The position numbers and the translations under genes were made by a program. From assembly GCF_003284965.1 (NCBI RefSeq), contig NZ_QMEW01000009.1, positions 86,929 to 150,928 on the forward strand: a stretch of DNA of 64,000 nucleotides, in the 5' to 3' direction. Within the stretch, counting starts at the first letter, position 1; every line of letters begins with the position of its first letter. The notes beneath the pieces are model-generated. The model had not been told where the DNA came from. It saw only the letters and a list, made by a program, of their open reading frames with translations, and ran no database searches. Shown here in pieces: positions 46,944-56,528 of this stretch. The stretch comes from Mycolicibacterium sp. GF69 (lineage in GTDB: Bacteria; Actinomycetota; Actinomycetes; Mycobacteriales; Mycobacteriaceae).

Positions 46944-47924
46944 TCACCGAGAGAGCAGCGTGCGGGCGTGGTCGGTGTCGCGGCCCATCTGCTCGACCAA
47001 GTCGTCGACCTTGTCGAACTTCTCCTGCCCACGCAGCTTGGCCACGAAGTCGACGGCCACGTGCTGGCCGTACAGATCGGCGGTGGTGTCGAGGACGAAC
47101 GCCTCCACGGTGCGGGTGCGGCCGGAGAAGGTCGGGTTGGTGCCGACCGAGACGGCGGCCTGGTACCGCTCACCCGGAATGACGCTGCCGGCGATCGGGC
47201 CGTGGCCCAGCACGGTGAACCACGCCGCATAGACCCCGTCGGCTGGGATCGCCGAGTACATCGGCGGCGCCACGTTGGCGGTGGGAAAGCCGAGCACCTT
47301 GCCCCGGCCGTCACCGCGGACCACCACGCCCTCGACGCGATGGGGACGGCCCAGCGCCTCGGCGGCCGCGACGACATCGCCGGCGTCGACGCACGACCTG
47401 ATGTAGGTGGACGAGAAGGTGACGGTCTCGTCGCGGTCGGTGGCGGAGACCTCGGAAATCAAGGTCATGCTGTCGACCGCGAAACCGAACCGCTCACCGG
47501 CCTTGCGCAGCAGCGCGACGTTGCCGGCCGCCTTCTTGCCGAAGGTGAAGTTCTCGCCCACCACCACCTCCACGACATGCAGGCGTTCGACCAGCAGCTC
47601 ATGGACGTAGCGCTCCGGGGTCAGCTTCATGAAATCCGAAGTGAAGGGCATGACCAGAAACACGTCGACGCCGAGTTCCTCGACCAGTTCGGCGCGCCGG
47701 GTCAGCGTGGTGAGCTGGGCGGGATGGCTGCCGGGAAATACGACCTCCATCGGATGCGGGTCGAAAGTCATCACTACGGTCGGCACCCCGCGCGAGCGGC
47801 CGGTCTTGACCGCGTGGTTGATCAGCTCCTGGTGTCCGCGATGCACACCGTCGAAGACCCCGATGGTGACCACGCATCGGCCCCAGTCGGTCGGGATCTC
47901 GTCTTGTCCCCGCCAACGCTGCAC
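46944..47924 (-). CDS. ribF: Bifunctional riboflavin kinase/FAD synthetase RibF
   Basis: Makes FMN then FAD from riboflavin. The N-terminal adenylyltransferase part has VTIGVFDGVHRGHQELI and FSSTYIRSCVDAGDVVAAAE. The C-terminal kinase part has RVEGVVVRGDGRGKVLGFPT and AVSVGTNPTFSGRTRTVEAF. The GTG at 47924 (VQRWRGQDEIPTDWG) gives 326 residues and matches the M. tuberculosis N-terminus. It is divergent from the DtxR-type regulator gene. Confidence 0.97.
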   Translation of the reverse strand: MQRWRGQDEIPTDWGRCVVTIGVFDGVHRGHQELINHAVKTGRSRGVPTVVMTFDPHPMEVVFPGSHPAQLTTLTRRAELVEELGVDVFLVMPFTSDFMKLTPERYVHELLVERLHVVEVVVGENFTFGKKAAGNVALLRKAGERFGFAVDSMTLISEVSATDRDETVTFSSTYIRSCVDAGDVVAAAEALGRPHRVEGVVVRGDGRGKVLGFPTANVAPPMYSAIPADGVYAAWFTVLGHGPIAGSVIPGERYQAAVSVGTNPTFSGRTRTVEAFVLDTTADLYGQHVAVDFVAKLRGQEKFDKVDDLVEQMGRDTDHARTLLSR

Positions 47925-48008
47925 GAAGGCAAGCCTACGGCGCGTGCAGGGGCCGGCACCCAGTCGGATCCCCCCGAATGAGGTGACCATTGCCTAAACT
48001 TTCTCACT

Positions 48009-48713
48009 GTGAATCCTGTCGGCGATGCGCGTGACCTGACGACGGTTGCCCAGGACTACCTGAAAGTCATCTGGACCGTCCAGGAGTGGTCGCTGGAGAA
48101 GGTCAGCACCAAACTGCTGGCCGAGCGACTCGGCGTGTCGGCCAGCACGGCCTCGGAGTCGATTCGCAAGCTGGCCGACCAGGGGCTGGTCAATCACGAG
48201 AAGTACGGTGCGGTGACGTTGACCGAGGCGGGCCGGTCGGCCGCGCTGACGATGGTGCGCCGCCACCGGCTGATGGAGACGTTCCTGGTGCGCGAGCTCG
48301 GTTACAGCTGGGACGAGGTGCACGACGAGGCCGAAGTGCTCGAGCACGCGGTTTCGGACCGGATGCTGGACCGTATCGACGCGAAGCTCGGGTACCCGAC
48401 CCGCGATCCGCACGGTGACCCGATCCCCGCGGCGGACGGCCGGGTGCCCACGCCGGACGCCCGCCAGTTGTCGGCGTGCCACGACGGCGACAGCGGCACG
48501 ATCGCGCGTATCTCCGACGCCGACCCCGAGATGCTGCGGTACTTCGACAGCGTCGGTATCAACCTGGACTCGCGGCTGCGGGTGCTGGCCCGCCGCGACT
48601 TCGCGGGCATGATCTCGGTGGCGATCGAGGGACCGGAGGGCTCGAAAGACTCTGCCACGACCGTCGACCTGGGCAGCCCTGCCGCAGAAGCCATTTGGGT
48701 GGTTGCGAGCTAG
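48009..48713 (+). CDS. sirR: DtxR-family metal-dependent regulator (SirR/MntR-like)
   Basis: Metal-sensing repressor of 234 residues, at the position of Rv2788 (sirR). The winged helix is in LLAERLGVSASTASESIRKL. The metal and dimer domain has HRLMETFLVRELGYSWDEVH and DEAEVLEHAVSD. The SH3-like C-terminal domain includes VLARRDFAGMISVAI. By subfamily it probably senses manganese. The start is a GTG at 48009. It converges on truB with a 15-bp gap. Confidence 0.93.
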   Translation: MNPVGDARDLTTVAQDYLKVIWTVQEWSLEKVSTKLLAERLGVSASTASESIRKLADQGLVNHEKYGAVTLTEAGRSAALTMVRRHRLMETFLVRELGYSWDEVHDEAEVLEHAVSDRMLDRIDAKLGYPTRDPHGDPIPAADGRVPTPDARQLSACHDGDSGTIARISDADPEMLRYFDSVGINLDSRLRVLARRDFAGMISVAIEGPEGSKDSATTVDLGSPAAEAIWVVAS

Positions 48714-48728
48714 CCGAAACGCGTCTGC

Positions 48729-49610
48729 CTACAGCGTCGCGGGCCGCAGCACGACGACCGATTTGGTGCGCTCGGCCCGGTCTTCGAGCAACGCGATCAC
48801 GTGACCGTCGGGGGCCGTCGCGGCGTAAACGCCTGCGATACCCGCGGGCTTCAGCGGCCGGCCATGGCGGGTGTCCTCGGCCTCGGCCGCGGTCAGGTCA
48901 CGCCGCGCAAACGCCAGAAGACATGCGGCGTCGAGGCTGTAGGACAGCCGCGGCGCGGCGGCGAGGTCGTCGAGTGTGCGCGCCTCCCCCAGCCCGAAGA
49001 CGCCGACCCGGGTGCGCCGTAACGCGGTGAGGTGCCCACCGACTCCGAGCGCGGCGCCGACGTCGCGGGCCAGCGCGCGGATGTAAGTGCCACTGGAGCA
49101 GTCGACTTCGACGTCGACGTCGACAAGACCGCCTGTGCGCCGGACGGCGAGCACATCGAACCGATCGATATTGATCCGCCGCGGCGGTAGATCGACCGAT
49201 TGCCCTTCGCGGGCGAGTTTGTAAGCGCGCCGCCCGCCGACCTTGATCGCGCTGACCGCCGAGGGCACCTGGTCGATTTCGCCGCGCAGGCCGCCCACCG
49301 CCTGCTCGATCTGGGCATCGGTGACGTCGTCGGCCGAAATATCCTGCAATACCTCACCTTCGGCGTCTTCGGTGGACGTCGTCTGACCCAGTCGGATCGT
49401 CGCGGCGTACGACTTGTCCGTCGCGGTCAGCAGTCCGAGGATCTTCGTCGCGCGCTCGATGCCGACGACCAGCACCCCGGTGGCCATCGGGTCCAGCGTC
49501 CCGGCGTGGCCGACCTTGCGGGTGCCGAAGAACCGGCGGCAGCGACCGACGACGTCGTGGCTCGTCATGCCGGCGGGTTTGTCGACGACGACCAGGCCCG
49601 CCTCGGTCAC
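48729..49610 (-). CDS. truB: tRNA pseudouridine synthase TruB
   Basis: Makes pseudouridine 55 in the T-loop of tRNAs. The catalytic aspartate lies in [15 protein letters not shown], and [18 protein letters not shown] opens the protein. The GTG at 49610 ([12 protein letters not shown], 293 residues) overlaps the pptT stop by GTGA and is preferred over an ATG 42 bp upstream. Confidence 0.96.
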   Translation of the reverse strand: MTEAGLVVVDKPAGMTSHDVVGRCRRFFGTRKVGHAGTLDPMATGVLVVGIERATKILGLLTATDKSYAATIRLGQTTSTEDAEGEVLQDISADDVTDAQIEQAVGGLRGEIDQVPSAVSAIKVGGRRAYKLAREGQSVDLPPRRINIDRFDVLAVRRTGGLVDVDVEVDCSSGTYIRALARDVGAALGVGGHLTALRRTRVGVFGLGEARTLDDLAAAPRLSYSLDAACLLAFARRDLTAAEAEDTRHGRPLKPAGIAGVYAATAPDGHVIALLEDRAERTKSVVVLRPATL

Positions 49611-50287
49611 AGCACGATCGCGGTCAGCGCCAGGCCGTCGCGCACCGACCACCGACCCGCCAGCGTCTCCAGCGGCGGTCCGTGCTCAGCGGCGGGATCG
49701 ATCAGAACGCGCGAGACGAATCCGCCTGCGGTACCTGTCTCGTCGACGTCGAAGACGATGTGTGCGTCCTCGAAGCCCAGCCAGCGGTGCGTCACCGGGT
49801 ACCACGCCTTATAGGTCGCCTCTTTGGCGCAGAACAGGATTCGATCCCAATGCAGACCCGATGGCAGCTGCTGCAACTCGGCACGCTCGGCGGGCAGGCT
49901 GATCGCATCGAGCACCCCGTCGGGCAGCACCCCGTGCGGTTCGGCGTCGATGCCGACCGAACGCACCTCGGCCTGGCGGCCGACCACCGCGCCGCGGTAG
50001 CCCTCGCAGTGGGTCAGGGAACCGACGATCCCACCGGGCCAGCGCGGTTCGCCCTTCTCTCCCTTCAAGATCGGAACCGGTTCGATCCCGAGCTCGCCGA
50101 GCGCTTGGCGTGCGCAGTACCGGACGGTGACGAACTCGTTGCGCCGCTTGGCCACCGACTTGGCGATCAGCGGCTCCTCGTCGGGTAACGCCCTGAGGTC
50201 CGGCGGATCGCGATAGACCTCGGCCGCGGCGAGCCCGGTCGTCGTCGCCGGCAGCACACCGGACAACAGCGAAGCGACGACACTCAT
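49607..50287 (-). CDS. pptT: 4'-phosphopantetheinyl transferase PptT
   Basis: Activates acyl-carrier and peptidyl-carrier proteins of mycolate, polyketide and siderophore synthesis with CoA-derived phosphopantetheine. The motifs are [22 protein letters not shown] and [13 protein letters not shown]. The ATG at 50287 gives 226 residues, as in M. tuberculosis PptT (227). It overlaps pptH upstream by ATGA and truB downstream by GTGA. Confidence 0.96.
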   Translation of the reverse strand: MSVVASLLSGVLPATTTGLAAAEVYRDPPDLRALPDEEPLIAKSVAKRRNEFVTVRYCARQALGELGIEPVPILKGEKGEPRWPGGIVGSLTHCEGYRGAVVGRQAEVRSVGIDAEPHGVLPDGVLDAISLPAERAELQQLPSGLHWDRILFCAKEATYKAWYPVTHRWLGFEDAHIVFDVDETGTAGGFVSRVLIDPAAEHGPPLETLAGRWSVRDGLALTAIVL

Positions 50288-51240
50288 CGTGAGAGCTGCC
50301 GATCGCGGATCCGTTGCTGCATCTTCTGGGCGTTCTCCCGCATCTCCCTGGTGATCTCGAAGTGGCCGCCGAACTCGTTGAGGTACCCGGGCGGGTACTG
50401 CGGGTCGGGCAGGATCTGGCGCATCCATCGGAACGGCTTGCGGCGCCGCCACTCTCGCGGATATCCGACCGAAACCTCCTCGAAGCGCACGCCGTCGTAC
50501 CACGTGGTGCGCGGGATGTGCAGATGCCCGTATACCGAGCAGACCGCGTTGTAGCGGGTGTGCCAGTCGGCGGTCGCGGTGGTACCACACCAGAGCGAGA
50601 ACTCCGGGTAGAACATCGCGTCACAGGGTTCGCGCACCATCGGGAAATGGTTGACGAGCACCGTCGGTGTCATCCAGTCGAGATCCTCGAGCCTCTTGCG
50701 GGTGTAGGCCACCCGGTCGCGACACCACGCATCGCGGGTCGCGTAGGGCTCCGCCGACAGCAGAAACTCGTCTGTGCCAACCACGTTGCGTTCCCGTGCG
50801 ATCGCCAAGCCCTCGGCTTTGGTGGCGGCGCCGGCAGGCAGGAATGTGTAGTCGTACAGCAGGAACATCGGCACGACAGTGGCCGGACCGCCCTCCTCGG
50901 TCCACACCGGAAACGGATGCTCGGGGGTGACGATGCCCATCTCGTCACACATGTTGACCAGATAGTCGTAGCGGGCCTTGCCGAAGATCTGCATGGGATC
51001 GCGGTTGGTGGTCCACAACTCGTGGTTGCCCGGTATCCAGATCACCTTGGCGAACCGTTTGCGCAGCAAATCAAGCGCCCAGCGGATCTCGTCGGTGCGC
51101 TCGGCGACGTCGCCGGCGACGATGAGCCAGTCGTCCGGCGACGCCGGGTGCAGCGACTCTGTCACGGGTTTGTTGCCGGTGTGACCCGTGTGCAGGTCGC
51201 TGATCGCCCACAGCGTGGGACGTCGGCCGTCGCGTGTCAC
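50284..51240 (-). CDS. pptH: Phosphopantetheinyl hydrolase PptH (calcineurin-like)
   Basis: Metallophosphoesterase, ortholog of Rv2795c, shown in M. tuberculosis to remove phosphopantetheine from carrier proteins and so oppose PptT. The metal motifs are ISDLHTGH, VAGDVAERTDEIRW, IPGNHELW, VNHFPM and YGHLHIPRT. Length 318 residues. It overlaps the pptT start by 4 bp, so the opposing enzymes are produced from one message. Confidence 0.93.
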   Translation of the reverse strand: MTRDGRRPTLWAISDLHTGHTGNKPVTESLHPASPDDWLIVAGDVAERTDEIRWALDLLRKRFAKVIWIPGNHELWTTNRDPMQIFGKARYDYLVNMCDEMGIVTPEHPFPVWTEEGGPATVVPMFLLYDYTFLPAGAATKAEGLAIARERNVVGTDEFLLSAEPYATRDAWCRDRVAYTRKRLEDLDWMTPTVLVNHFPMVREPCDAMFYPEFSLWCGTTATADWHTRYNAVCSVYGHLHIPRTTWYDGVRFEEVSVGYPREWRRRKPFRWMRQILPDPQYPPGYLNEFGGHFEITREMRENAQKMQQRIRDRQLSR

Positions 51241-51370
51241 AACTGACCAGGGTACTTAACCGGATGTGGACGTCTCGCCCGGCAACTAGAACAGGTTCTC
51301 GTTCCCCTTCGGCCGCTGCGACGCGCCCGCTACACTCCCCGCAGGGTCGGACCGACAACAAAGGGGTGAG

Positions 51371-51940
51371 ATGGTCGCCAAGCTGCGCTTGGTCTCGGTG
51401 TTGTGCGCGCTGGTCGCCGCGGTGATCGTGGTGTGGCAGACCACCCCGGCGGGTTCCGCGCGGGTGGATGCCAAAGACATCCCGATGACCAACGTCACCA
51501 CGTCGATCAAATGGCCCGTCGTCGAGACGACTGATCCGTCGCCGTTCAACCCGTGCAAGCAGATTCCGCTCGACGCGGTGCAGGCGATCGGCTTGGCCTT
51601 TACGCCGCCGGTACCCGAGGACCAGCTGCGCTGTAAATACGATGCGGGCAACTATCAGATGGCCGTCGAGGCGATCGTGTGGCGCACCTATGAGCAGACG
51701 CTGCCGGTCGACGCGGTCCAACTCGACATCGACGGGCACCGCGCGGCGCAGTACTGGATCATGAAGCCGACCGACTGGAACAACCGGTGGTGGATCACCT
51801 GCATGATCGCCTTCGACACCAGCTACGGCGTGCTGCAGCAGTCGCTGTTCTACTCGCCGGTCTACTCCAACCCGGACCCGGACTGCATGCAGACCAACTT
51901 GGCGCGGGCCCACGAGCTGATCCCGCACTACGTGTTCTAA
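51371..51940 (+). CDS. DUF3558-like secreted protein
   Basis: A 189-residue exported protein. The N-terminus (LRLVSVLCALVAAVIVVWQT) is a signal or anchor helix without a lipobox cysteine. The mature part (NPCKQIPLDAVQAIGLAF, CKYDAGNYQMAVEAIVWRTY, DPDCMQTNLARAHELI) fits DUF3558, a family of mycobacterial secreted or lipoproteins of unknown function; four cysteines may form disulfides. A ggggtgag site precedes the ATG. Confidence 0.82.
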   Translation: MVAKLRLVSVLCALVAAVIVVWQTTPAGSARVDAKDIPMTNVTTSIKWPVVETTDPSPFNPCKQIPLDAVQAIGLAFTPPVPEDQLRCKYDAGNYQMAVEAIVWRTYEQTLPVDAVQLDIDGHRAAQYWIMKPTDWNNRWWITCMIAFDTSYGVLQQSLFYSPVYSNPDPDCMQTNLARAHELIPHYVF

Positions 51941-51950
51941 GGGCGCGGTT

Positions 51951-53015
51951 CTAGCGTTCGATACGGTCCATCGGACTCGAACGCTCCAGCATCCCGAACG
52001 TCTCCTCGCCGTCCCAGCGGTAGCGCACCGCGGCTTGCTGCAGCGCAGGAAACGTCCAGTTGGCCATCTTCGCGCGCTGTTCAGCCGGGACATCGGCGGG
52101 ATCGGTGACGTCGTGCGTGGACAACACGGTCTCCCCCTCGATGCGCACCGGACCGTGCGGCGTCTCGAGCGCCAGAGTCACGTCCTCGCCCCGCGGCCGC
52201 AGTCGGCGCAGCCATGGTGCCTCGACGACGCGGGCGGGCGTGAGCCCCCCGGAGCCTGGAAAGTACACGTAACCCTCGTTGTAGTTCGGCTGGCCGTCGG
52301 GTCGGGGCGGATAGGCGATGTAGCCGAACGCGCGGCCGCTGTCGAACAGCGCCGACTGCCAGCAGTGACCCCAGAACCCCTCGAGCCGGCGCACCCCCTG
52401 GCGGCGGATCCGTAGGCCGGTGCCGGAGAAGGACTGCCGCCGCCCGCTCACCTCCACGTTCCCGGCGGCGCGGAACAGCTGTTCGTAGCGGGCTCCGCCC
52501 ATCAGTTCGCCGACGACCGTCGTCTTCAACTGGGTGTCGGCGTCGGCCTGCATGGCCCCCTGGATCCACGGCGGCACGGCCATGGTCGCGCGCACATCAA
52601 ACCGCACGTCGACCGATGGACCGTCCTTGCGCCCCGCGGCCAACGCTTCCGACGACGTCTCGACGGCCTGCCCGTCGAACGCCACCGTCCACGTGTCGAA
52701 CGGCGCCACGCACTCGAACCTCAGCGGGCCCGCACCGAGGACGGTCGGTTTCCCGCCGCGACCTTCGACGGGCGTGCTGGGTCCGTCGGCGCGCAACCGG
52801 TAGGCGCGCCCGTCGCCGAACGCGATGTTGACCTGTAACCCGTGGGTGTCCCATTCCGAAGCGACCGCCTCGATGCCCACCCGGGGCAGCGCGACCTGCC
52901 CGCGGTCGTCGAGCACCCAGAAGCTGACCGAGTCGCGCATCTCGGGGTCGTGCGGTCGCCGCGAGAACATGTACTCGCGCGCCGGATCCATGCCGCCGGT
53001 GAAATCGAGGGTCAT
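51951..53015 (-). CDS. DUF7065/DUF7064-like protein beside a sulfotransferase
   Basis: A 354-residue beta-rich soluble protein. It starts MTLDFTGGMDPAREYMFSRR and has a conserved-looking middle in GFWGHCWQSALFDSGRAFGY and NYNEGYVYFPGSGG. It resembles hydroxyneurosporene-synthase/lipocalin-like proteins common in mycobacterial lipid and steroid gene sets. The start overlaps the sulfotransferase stop by ATGA. No catalytic residues can be assigned. Confidence 0.78.
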   Translation of the reverse strand: MTLDFTGGMDPAREYMFSRRPHDPEMRDSVSFWVLDDRGQVALPRVGIEAVASEWDTHGLQVNIAFGDGRAYRLRADGPSTPVEGRGGKPTVLGAGPLRFECVAPFDTWTVAFDGQAVETSSEALAAGRKDGPSVDVRFDVRATMAVPPWIQGAMQADADTQLKTTVVGELMGGARYEQLFRAAGNVEVSGRRQSFSGTGLRIRRQGVRRLEGFWGHCWQSALFDSGRAFGYIAYPPRPDGQPNYNEGYVYFPGSGGLTPARVVEAPWLRRLRPRGEDVTLALETPHGPVRIEGETVLSTHDVTDPADVPAEQRAKMANWTFPALQQAAVRYRWDGEETFGMLERSSPMDRIER

Positions 53016-54166
53016 CGCGCGCTCTCCTGCTCTTTCTCAGACGGGCGGTAGCCCGAGGTGTAGGTGTCGACGTACGCGGCGAACAACGGCCGAATCACGT
53101 TGAAGTCCAACCCGAATGACGCGGGGTCGGCCTTCGGGTGCGGTTCGCGTTTTTCGGCGTTTTGGGCCCACCACGCCCGCATCGCGGCTTCGAAGTCCTC
53201 GCTCACGGTCTCGCCGAGCCAGCCGTAGAGTCGCCGCACCTCGCCGATCGGGTCGTCCTGCATCGCGCGAAAGTCGATGTCGAAGAACCGGTCTTGGGCG
53301 TGGCTGCGAAACTCCATCACCCGTGCGATACCGGTCGACCATTGGCCGACGTTAAGTTCGCCGAGGTAGCGGCGGTCGAGGTGGTCGGTGAACCCGCCCG
53401 CGATGTCGGCGTAGACGTCGGCCACCGACAGCAGCACATCGGTGGGGTCGCGGTGCGTCATGACGAAACGAGCGTCGGGGAACACCTGGTCGAGATAGCG
53501 CAGGGACAGCACGTGCGCCGGTGACTTCAGCCGCCAGGGGCGGGTTCGCTCACCCCACTGCAGCAGCTTGAGCACCCGTTGTTCGTAGCGGTAGGTCGAG
53601 GTGAAATCGGCGCTGTCGCACAGCCATTGCGAGTAGGTCGGGATCTGCGCGTAGGCCTGGAAGATCTGCGACTTGAAATCGAGCGCCATCAGGTCCAGAC
53701 ACTCCATCGGGCCGGCGACGTCGGTGGGCACGTGGTGGCGGCTGCCGAGCAGGGCCGGAAGTTGTCCGGGCGGGATGCGTGGATCGTCGCCCCGCACCGT
53801 TGACGGCGGCGGGCACGGTTGTGCGGATTCCCAGCTGCGCAGGTAGCGGACGTCGGGATCCTGCGCCAGCAGGAAGGACAGCGCGGTCGACCCGGTGCGG
53901 GGCAGGCCGAGGCCGAACAGCGGCGCATCGATGTGCTCGTCGTCGATCTCGGGATGCCGGCGATACCAGTGCTCCACCTGCAACCGCTGCGACAGGTGCA
54001 AACCGATGCGGCGGTAGACGAACTCCTCCCCGCGGGCATTGAGCCGGGCTTCGTCGCGCAACGCGCGGACGAGGATTTCCAGTCCCTCCCGGAAGGAGTC
54101 CTCGCCGAAGTCGGCCGACCCGGTGCGATCGACTGCTGCTGTCAGCAATTCCGCTACCGATGCCAC
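53012..54166 (-). CDS. Sulfotransferase family protein
   Basis: PAPS-dependent sulfotransferase of 384 residues. The 5'-phosphosulfate loop is GLGLPRTGSTALSFLLAQD, and the 3'-phosphate motif is VFPDARFVMTHRDPTDVLLS. An N-terminal helical region (about 1-75) precedes the core. The acceptor is unknown; mycobacterial relatives act on lipids or sugars. It is read divergently from a TetR gene across a 42-bp gap holding a palindrome, so local repression is likely. Confidence 0.88.
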   Translation of the reverse strand: MASVAELLTAAVDRTGSADFGEDSFREGLEILVRALRDEARLNARGEEFVYRRIGLHLSQRLQVEHWYRRHPEIDDEHIDAPLFGLGLPRTGSTALSFLLAQDPDVRYLRSWESAQPCPPPSTVRGDDPRIPPGQLPALLGSRHHVPTDVAGPMECLDLMALDFKSQIFQAYAQIPTYSQWLCDSADFTSTYRYEQRVLKLLQWGERTRPWRLKSPAHVLSLRYLDQVFPDARFVMTHRDPTDVLLSVADVYADIAGGFTDHLDRRYLGELNVGQWSTGIARVMEFRSHAQDRFFDIDFRAMQDDPIGEVRRLYGWLGETVSEDFEAAMRAWWAQNAEKREPHPKADPASFGLDFNVIRPLFAAYVDTYTSGYRPSEKEQESAR

Positions 54167-54187
54167 GCTGCACCTCCCGAGAATTCG

Positions 54188-54203
54188 TGACAGTACACTG
54201 TCA
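54188..54203. promoter_or_regulatory. TetR-type operator TGACAGT-AC-ACTGTCA
   Basis: A perfect 7-bp dyad with a 2-base spacer lies in the 42-bp gap between the divergent sulfotransferase and TetR genes, 5 bp upstream of the TetR start. The length and place are typical of an autoregulatory TetR operator controlling both genes. Confidence 0.75.
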
Positions 54204-54208
54204 TCGTT

Positions 54209-54826
54209 ATGGGTGACTCGTCAACGGGCGCGCGGCGCTCCTACGACAACAGCGTCCGTCGACAGCGGGCTGCCCAGACGCGCGACCGCATCGTCGCGGC
54301 GGGCAGCGAACTGGTGCACGAGTTCGAGAGCTGGGACTGGCGGGAGTTGACGTACAAGGCCGTCGCTGCGCAGGCGGGTGTCGGCGAGCGGACCGTCTAC
54401 CGGCACTTTCCGACAGAGCGACATCTCCACGACGCGGTGATGCATCGGCTGGAGACCGAGGCCGGGGTGTCCTACGACGACGTGACACTGGCCAATCTCG
54501 GCGAGGTCACTGCGCGGGTCTTCGCATCGCTGCAACGCTTCGCCGTCCAACACACGGCGCCATCGCCGGCCGACCCGGCGTTCATCGGCTCGGACGAGCG
54601 CCGGCGCGAGGCGCTGACCCGGGCGGTGCTCGCGGCCACCCCGCAGATGCCCGACGAGCAGCGGCGCGCGATCGGCGGCCTGCTCGACGTGCTGTGGAGT
54701 CCGGCAACCTACGAACGGCTCGTCGGGGCGTGGGGCCTGGACGGCGCCACCGCCACCGCCGCCGTCGAGTGGGCGATGACCCAGGTGACACAGGCGATCG
54801 ACCGCGGCGGGCTGGAGTCTGCGTAG
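54209..54826 (+). CDS. TetR family transcriptional regulator
   Basis: A 205-residue repressor. The helix-turn-helix is in YKAVAAQAGVGERTVYRHFP near residues 48-67. The C-terminal ligand domain is not similar to a characterised class. It probably represses itself and the divergent sulfotransferase and DUF7065-like genes through the dyad at 54188. The CocE-like gene follows 10 bp after its stop and may be in the same regulon. Confidence 0.92.
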   Translation: MGDSSTGARRSYDNSVRRQRAAQTRDRIVAAGSELVHEFESWDWRELTYKAVAAQAGVGERTVYRHFPTERHLHDAVMHRLETEAGVSYDDVTLANLGEVTARVFASLQRFAVQHTAPSPADPAFIGSDERRREALTRAVLAATPQMPDEQRRAIGGLLDVLWSPATYERLVGAWGLDGATATAAVEWAMTQVTQAIDRGGLESA

Positions 54827-54836
54827 CCTTTGTGAA

Positions 54837-56510
54837 GTGACCGCATCCTCCGTAGCCGCTCCGCCGGCATCGCGTTCGAAGGTCAAGCAGCTCACTGGAC
54901 GTACCGTGTCGCGCCTGCTGCGGCTGCCACCGCAGACCACCGATTTCACGGTCCGAAAGGTTCGCGTGCCGATGCGGGACGGCGTCGAGCTGCGGGCCGA
55001 CCACTATGCGCCCGCGGCCTCGGACCCGGCGGGCACGCTGCTGGTCCGCTGCCCGTACGGCCGAGGCTTCCCGTTCGCCGCCATCTACGGTCGCGCGTAC
55101 GCCGCGCGCGGATACCACGTCGTCCTGCAGAGCGTGCGCGGCACCCACGGGTCCGGGGGCGACTTCGACCCGATGGTGAACGAGGTCGCCGACGGCGCCG
55201 ACACCGTCGCGTGGTTGCGCGAGCAGGAGTGGTTCACCGGCTCGTTCGCCACGATCGGGATGTCGTATCTGGGCTTCACCCAGTGGGCGCTGCTGACGGA
55301 ACCGCCGCCGGAGCTCAAGACCGCCGTCATCACGGTCGGGCCCCACGACGTCAGCGGACCACGCTGGGGTCACGGCTCGTTCGCGTTGAGCGACTTCCTC
55401 GGCTGGAGCCATCTGATGGCCTATCAGGAGGACTCGAACAGGTTGCGCGCCCTGGTGCGCCAGGCGCGGTCACGACGCCGGCTCGCCCGGGCCATGAGCC
55501 GACTGCCCGCCGGCGAGGCAGGCAGGCGGCTGCTGGGCGCGGGCGCTTCCTGGTGGGAATCCTGGCTCGACCACCCCGAAGCCGAAGACCCGTTCTGGGC
55601 TCCGCTGAACCTGCGCCGGGCGGTGGAGAGCGCCGAGGTGCCGGTGCTGCTGATCAGCGGCTGGCAGGACCTCTTCCTCGAGCAGACGATCGCCCAGTAT
55701 CGATGGCTGCACGAGCGCGGAGTCGAAGTCGGGTTGACCGTCGGCCCGTGGACACACACCCAGGTGATAACCAGGGCCGCGCCGACCGCGATCCGCGAAA
55801 CCCTGGACTGGCTGGGCACCCACCTCGCCGGCGCCGAAAGCGCCCGACGCCGGCCGGTGCGCGTCTACATCACCGACCGGGGTTGGACCGACCTACGGGA
55901 ATGGCCGCCGACGATGCCGGAAGTGGTGCGCTACCTGCAACCCGGCGGCCGCCTAGGCGACGCGGTGCCGCCGGAGACCGCCTCCCCGTCGACGTTCACC
56001 TACAACCCGGCCGACCCCACGCCGACGGTGGGCGGGCGGCTGCTGTCGCCGGAAAGCGGATACCGCAAGGACGCCAGCCTGGCTCAGCGCGCCGACGTGC
56101 TGAGCTTCACCGGCGATCGACTCCCCACGGACATGTACGTGGTCGGGTCACCGGTCGTGGAGTTGTCGCATTCGTGCGACAACCCGTACAACGATTTGTT
56201 CGTGCGTGTGAGCGAGGTGAACGCAAAAGGGCGCTCGCGCAACGTCAGCGACGGTTACCTCAGCGCCGCACCGGATTCCGGCCCGGTTCGCATCGAGCTC
56301 GATCCGATCGCGCACCGCTTTGACGCCGGTTCCCGGATCCGTGTGCTGATCGCAGGTGGATCGCACCCTCGGTTCGCCCGCAATCTCGGCACGGGCGAAC
56401 CGCTCGGCAGCGGCAGCAGGCTCGCGTCGGCCACCCACACCGTGCATCTCGGCGACGGCGCGTCGCGGCTGGTGCTGCCCGCCGGACCGCAGCCGCCGAA
56501 CGTCGACTGA
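54837..56510 (+). CDS. CocE/NonD family (X-Pro dipeptidyl-peptidase-like) hydrolase
   Basis: A 557-residue serine hydrolase like Rv2800. The nucleophile is in TIGMSYLGFTQWALL, and the opening YGRGFPFAAIYGRAYAARGY fits the alpha/beta core. The C-terminal jelly-roll domain (DVLSFTGDRLPTDMYVVGSP, GSRIRVLIAGGSHPRFARN) is typical of CocE. Acts on an unknown ester or amide. The start is a GTG at 54837, directly after the TetR gene. Confidence 0.9.
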   Translation: MTASSVAAPPASRSKVKQLTGRTVSRLLRLPPQTTDFTVRKVRVPMRDGVELRADHYAPAASDPAGTLLVRCPYGRGFPFAAIYGRAYAARGYHVVLQSVRGTHGSGGDFDPMVNEVADGADTVAWLREQEWFTGSFATIGMSYLGFTQWALLTEPPPELKTAVITVGPHDVSGPRWGHGSFALSDFLGWSHLMAYQEDSNRLRALVRQARSRRRLARAMSRLPAGEAGRRLLGAGASWWESWLDHPEAEDPFWAPLNLRRAVESAEVPVLLISGWQDLFLEQTIAQYRWLHERGVEVGLTVGPWTHTQVITRAAPTAIRETLDWLGTHLAGAESARRRPVRVYITDRGWTDLREWPPTMPEVVRYLQPGGRLGDAVPPETASPSTFTYNPADPTPTVGGRLLSPESGYRKDASLAQRADVLSFTGDRLPTDMYVVGSPVVELSHSCDNPYNDLFVRVSEVNAKGRSRNVSDGYLSAAPDSGPVRIELDPIAHRFDAGSRIRVLIAGGSHPRFARNLGTGEPLGSGSRLASATHTVHLGDGASRLVLPAGPQPPNVD

Positions 56511-56528
56511 ACCCGCCTGCGCCTCGAG

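Noticed and set aside
44841..47981. Open frame of over 1000 codons on the plus strand, opposite gpsI, rpsO and ribF
   Set aside because: It is the mirror of well-supported genes at high GC; the product is Arg/Gly/Ala/His-rich without any domain, and runs across three separate genes and their spacers.
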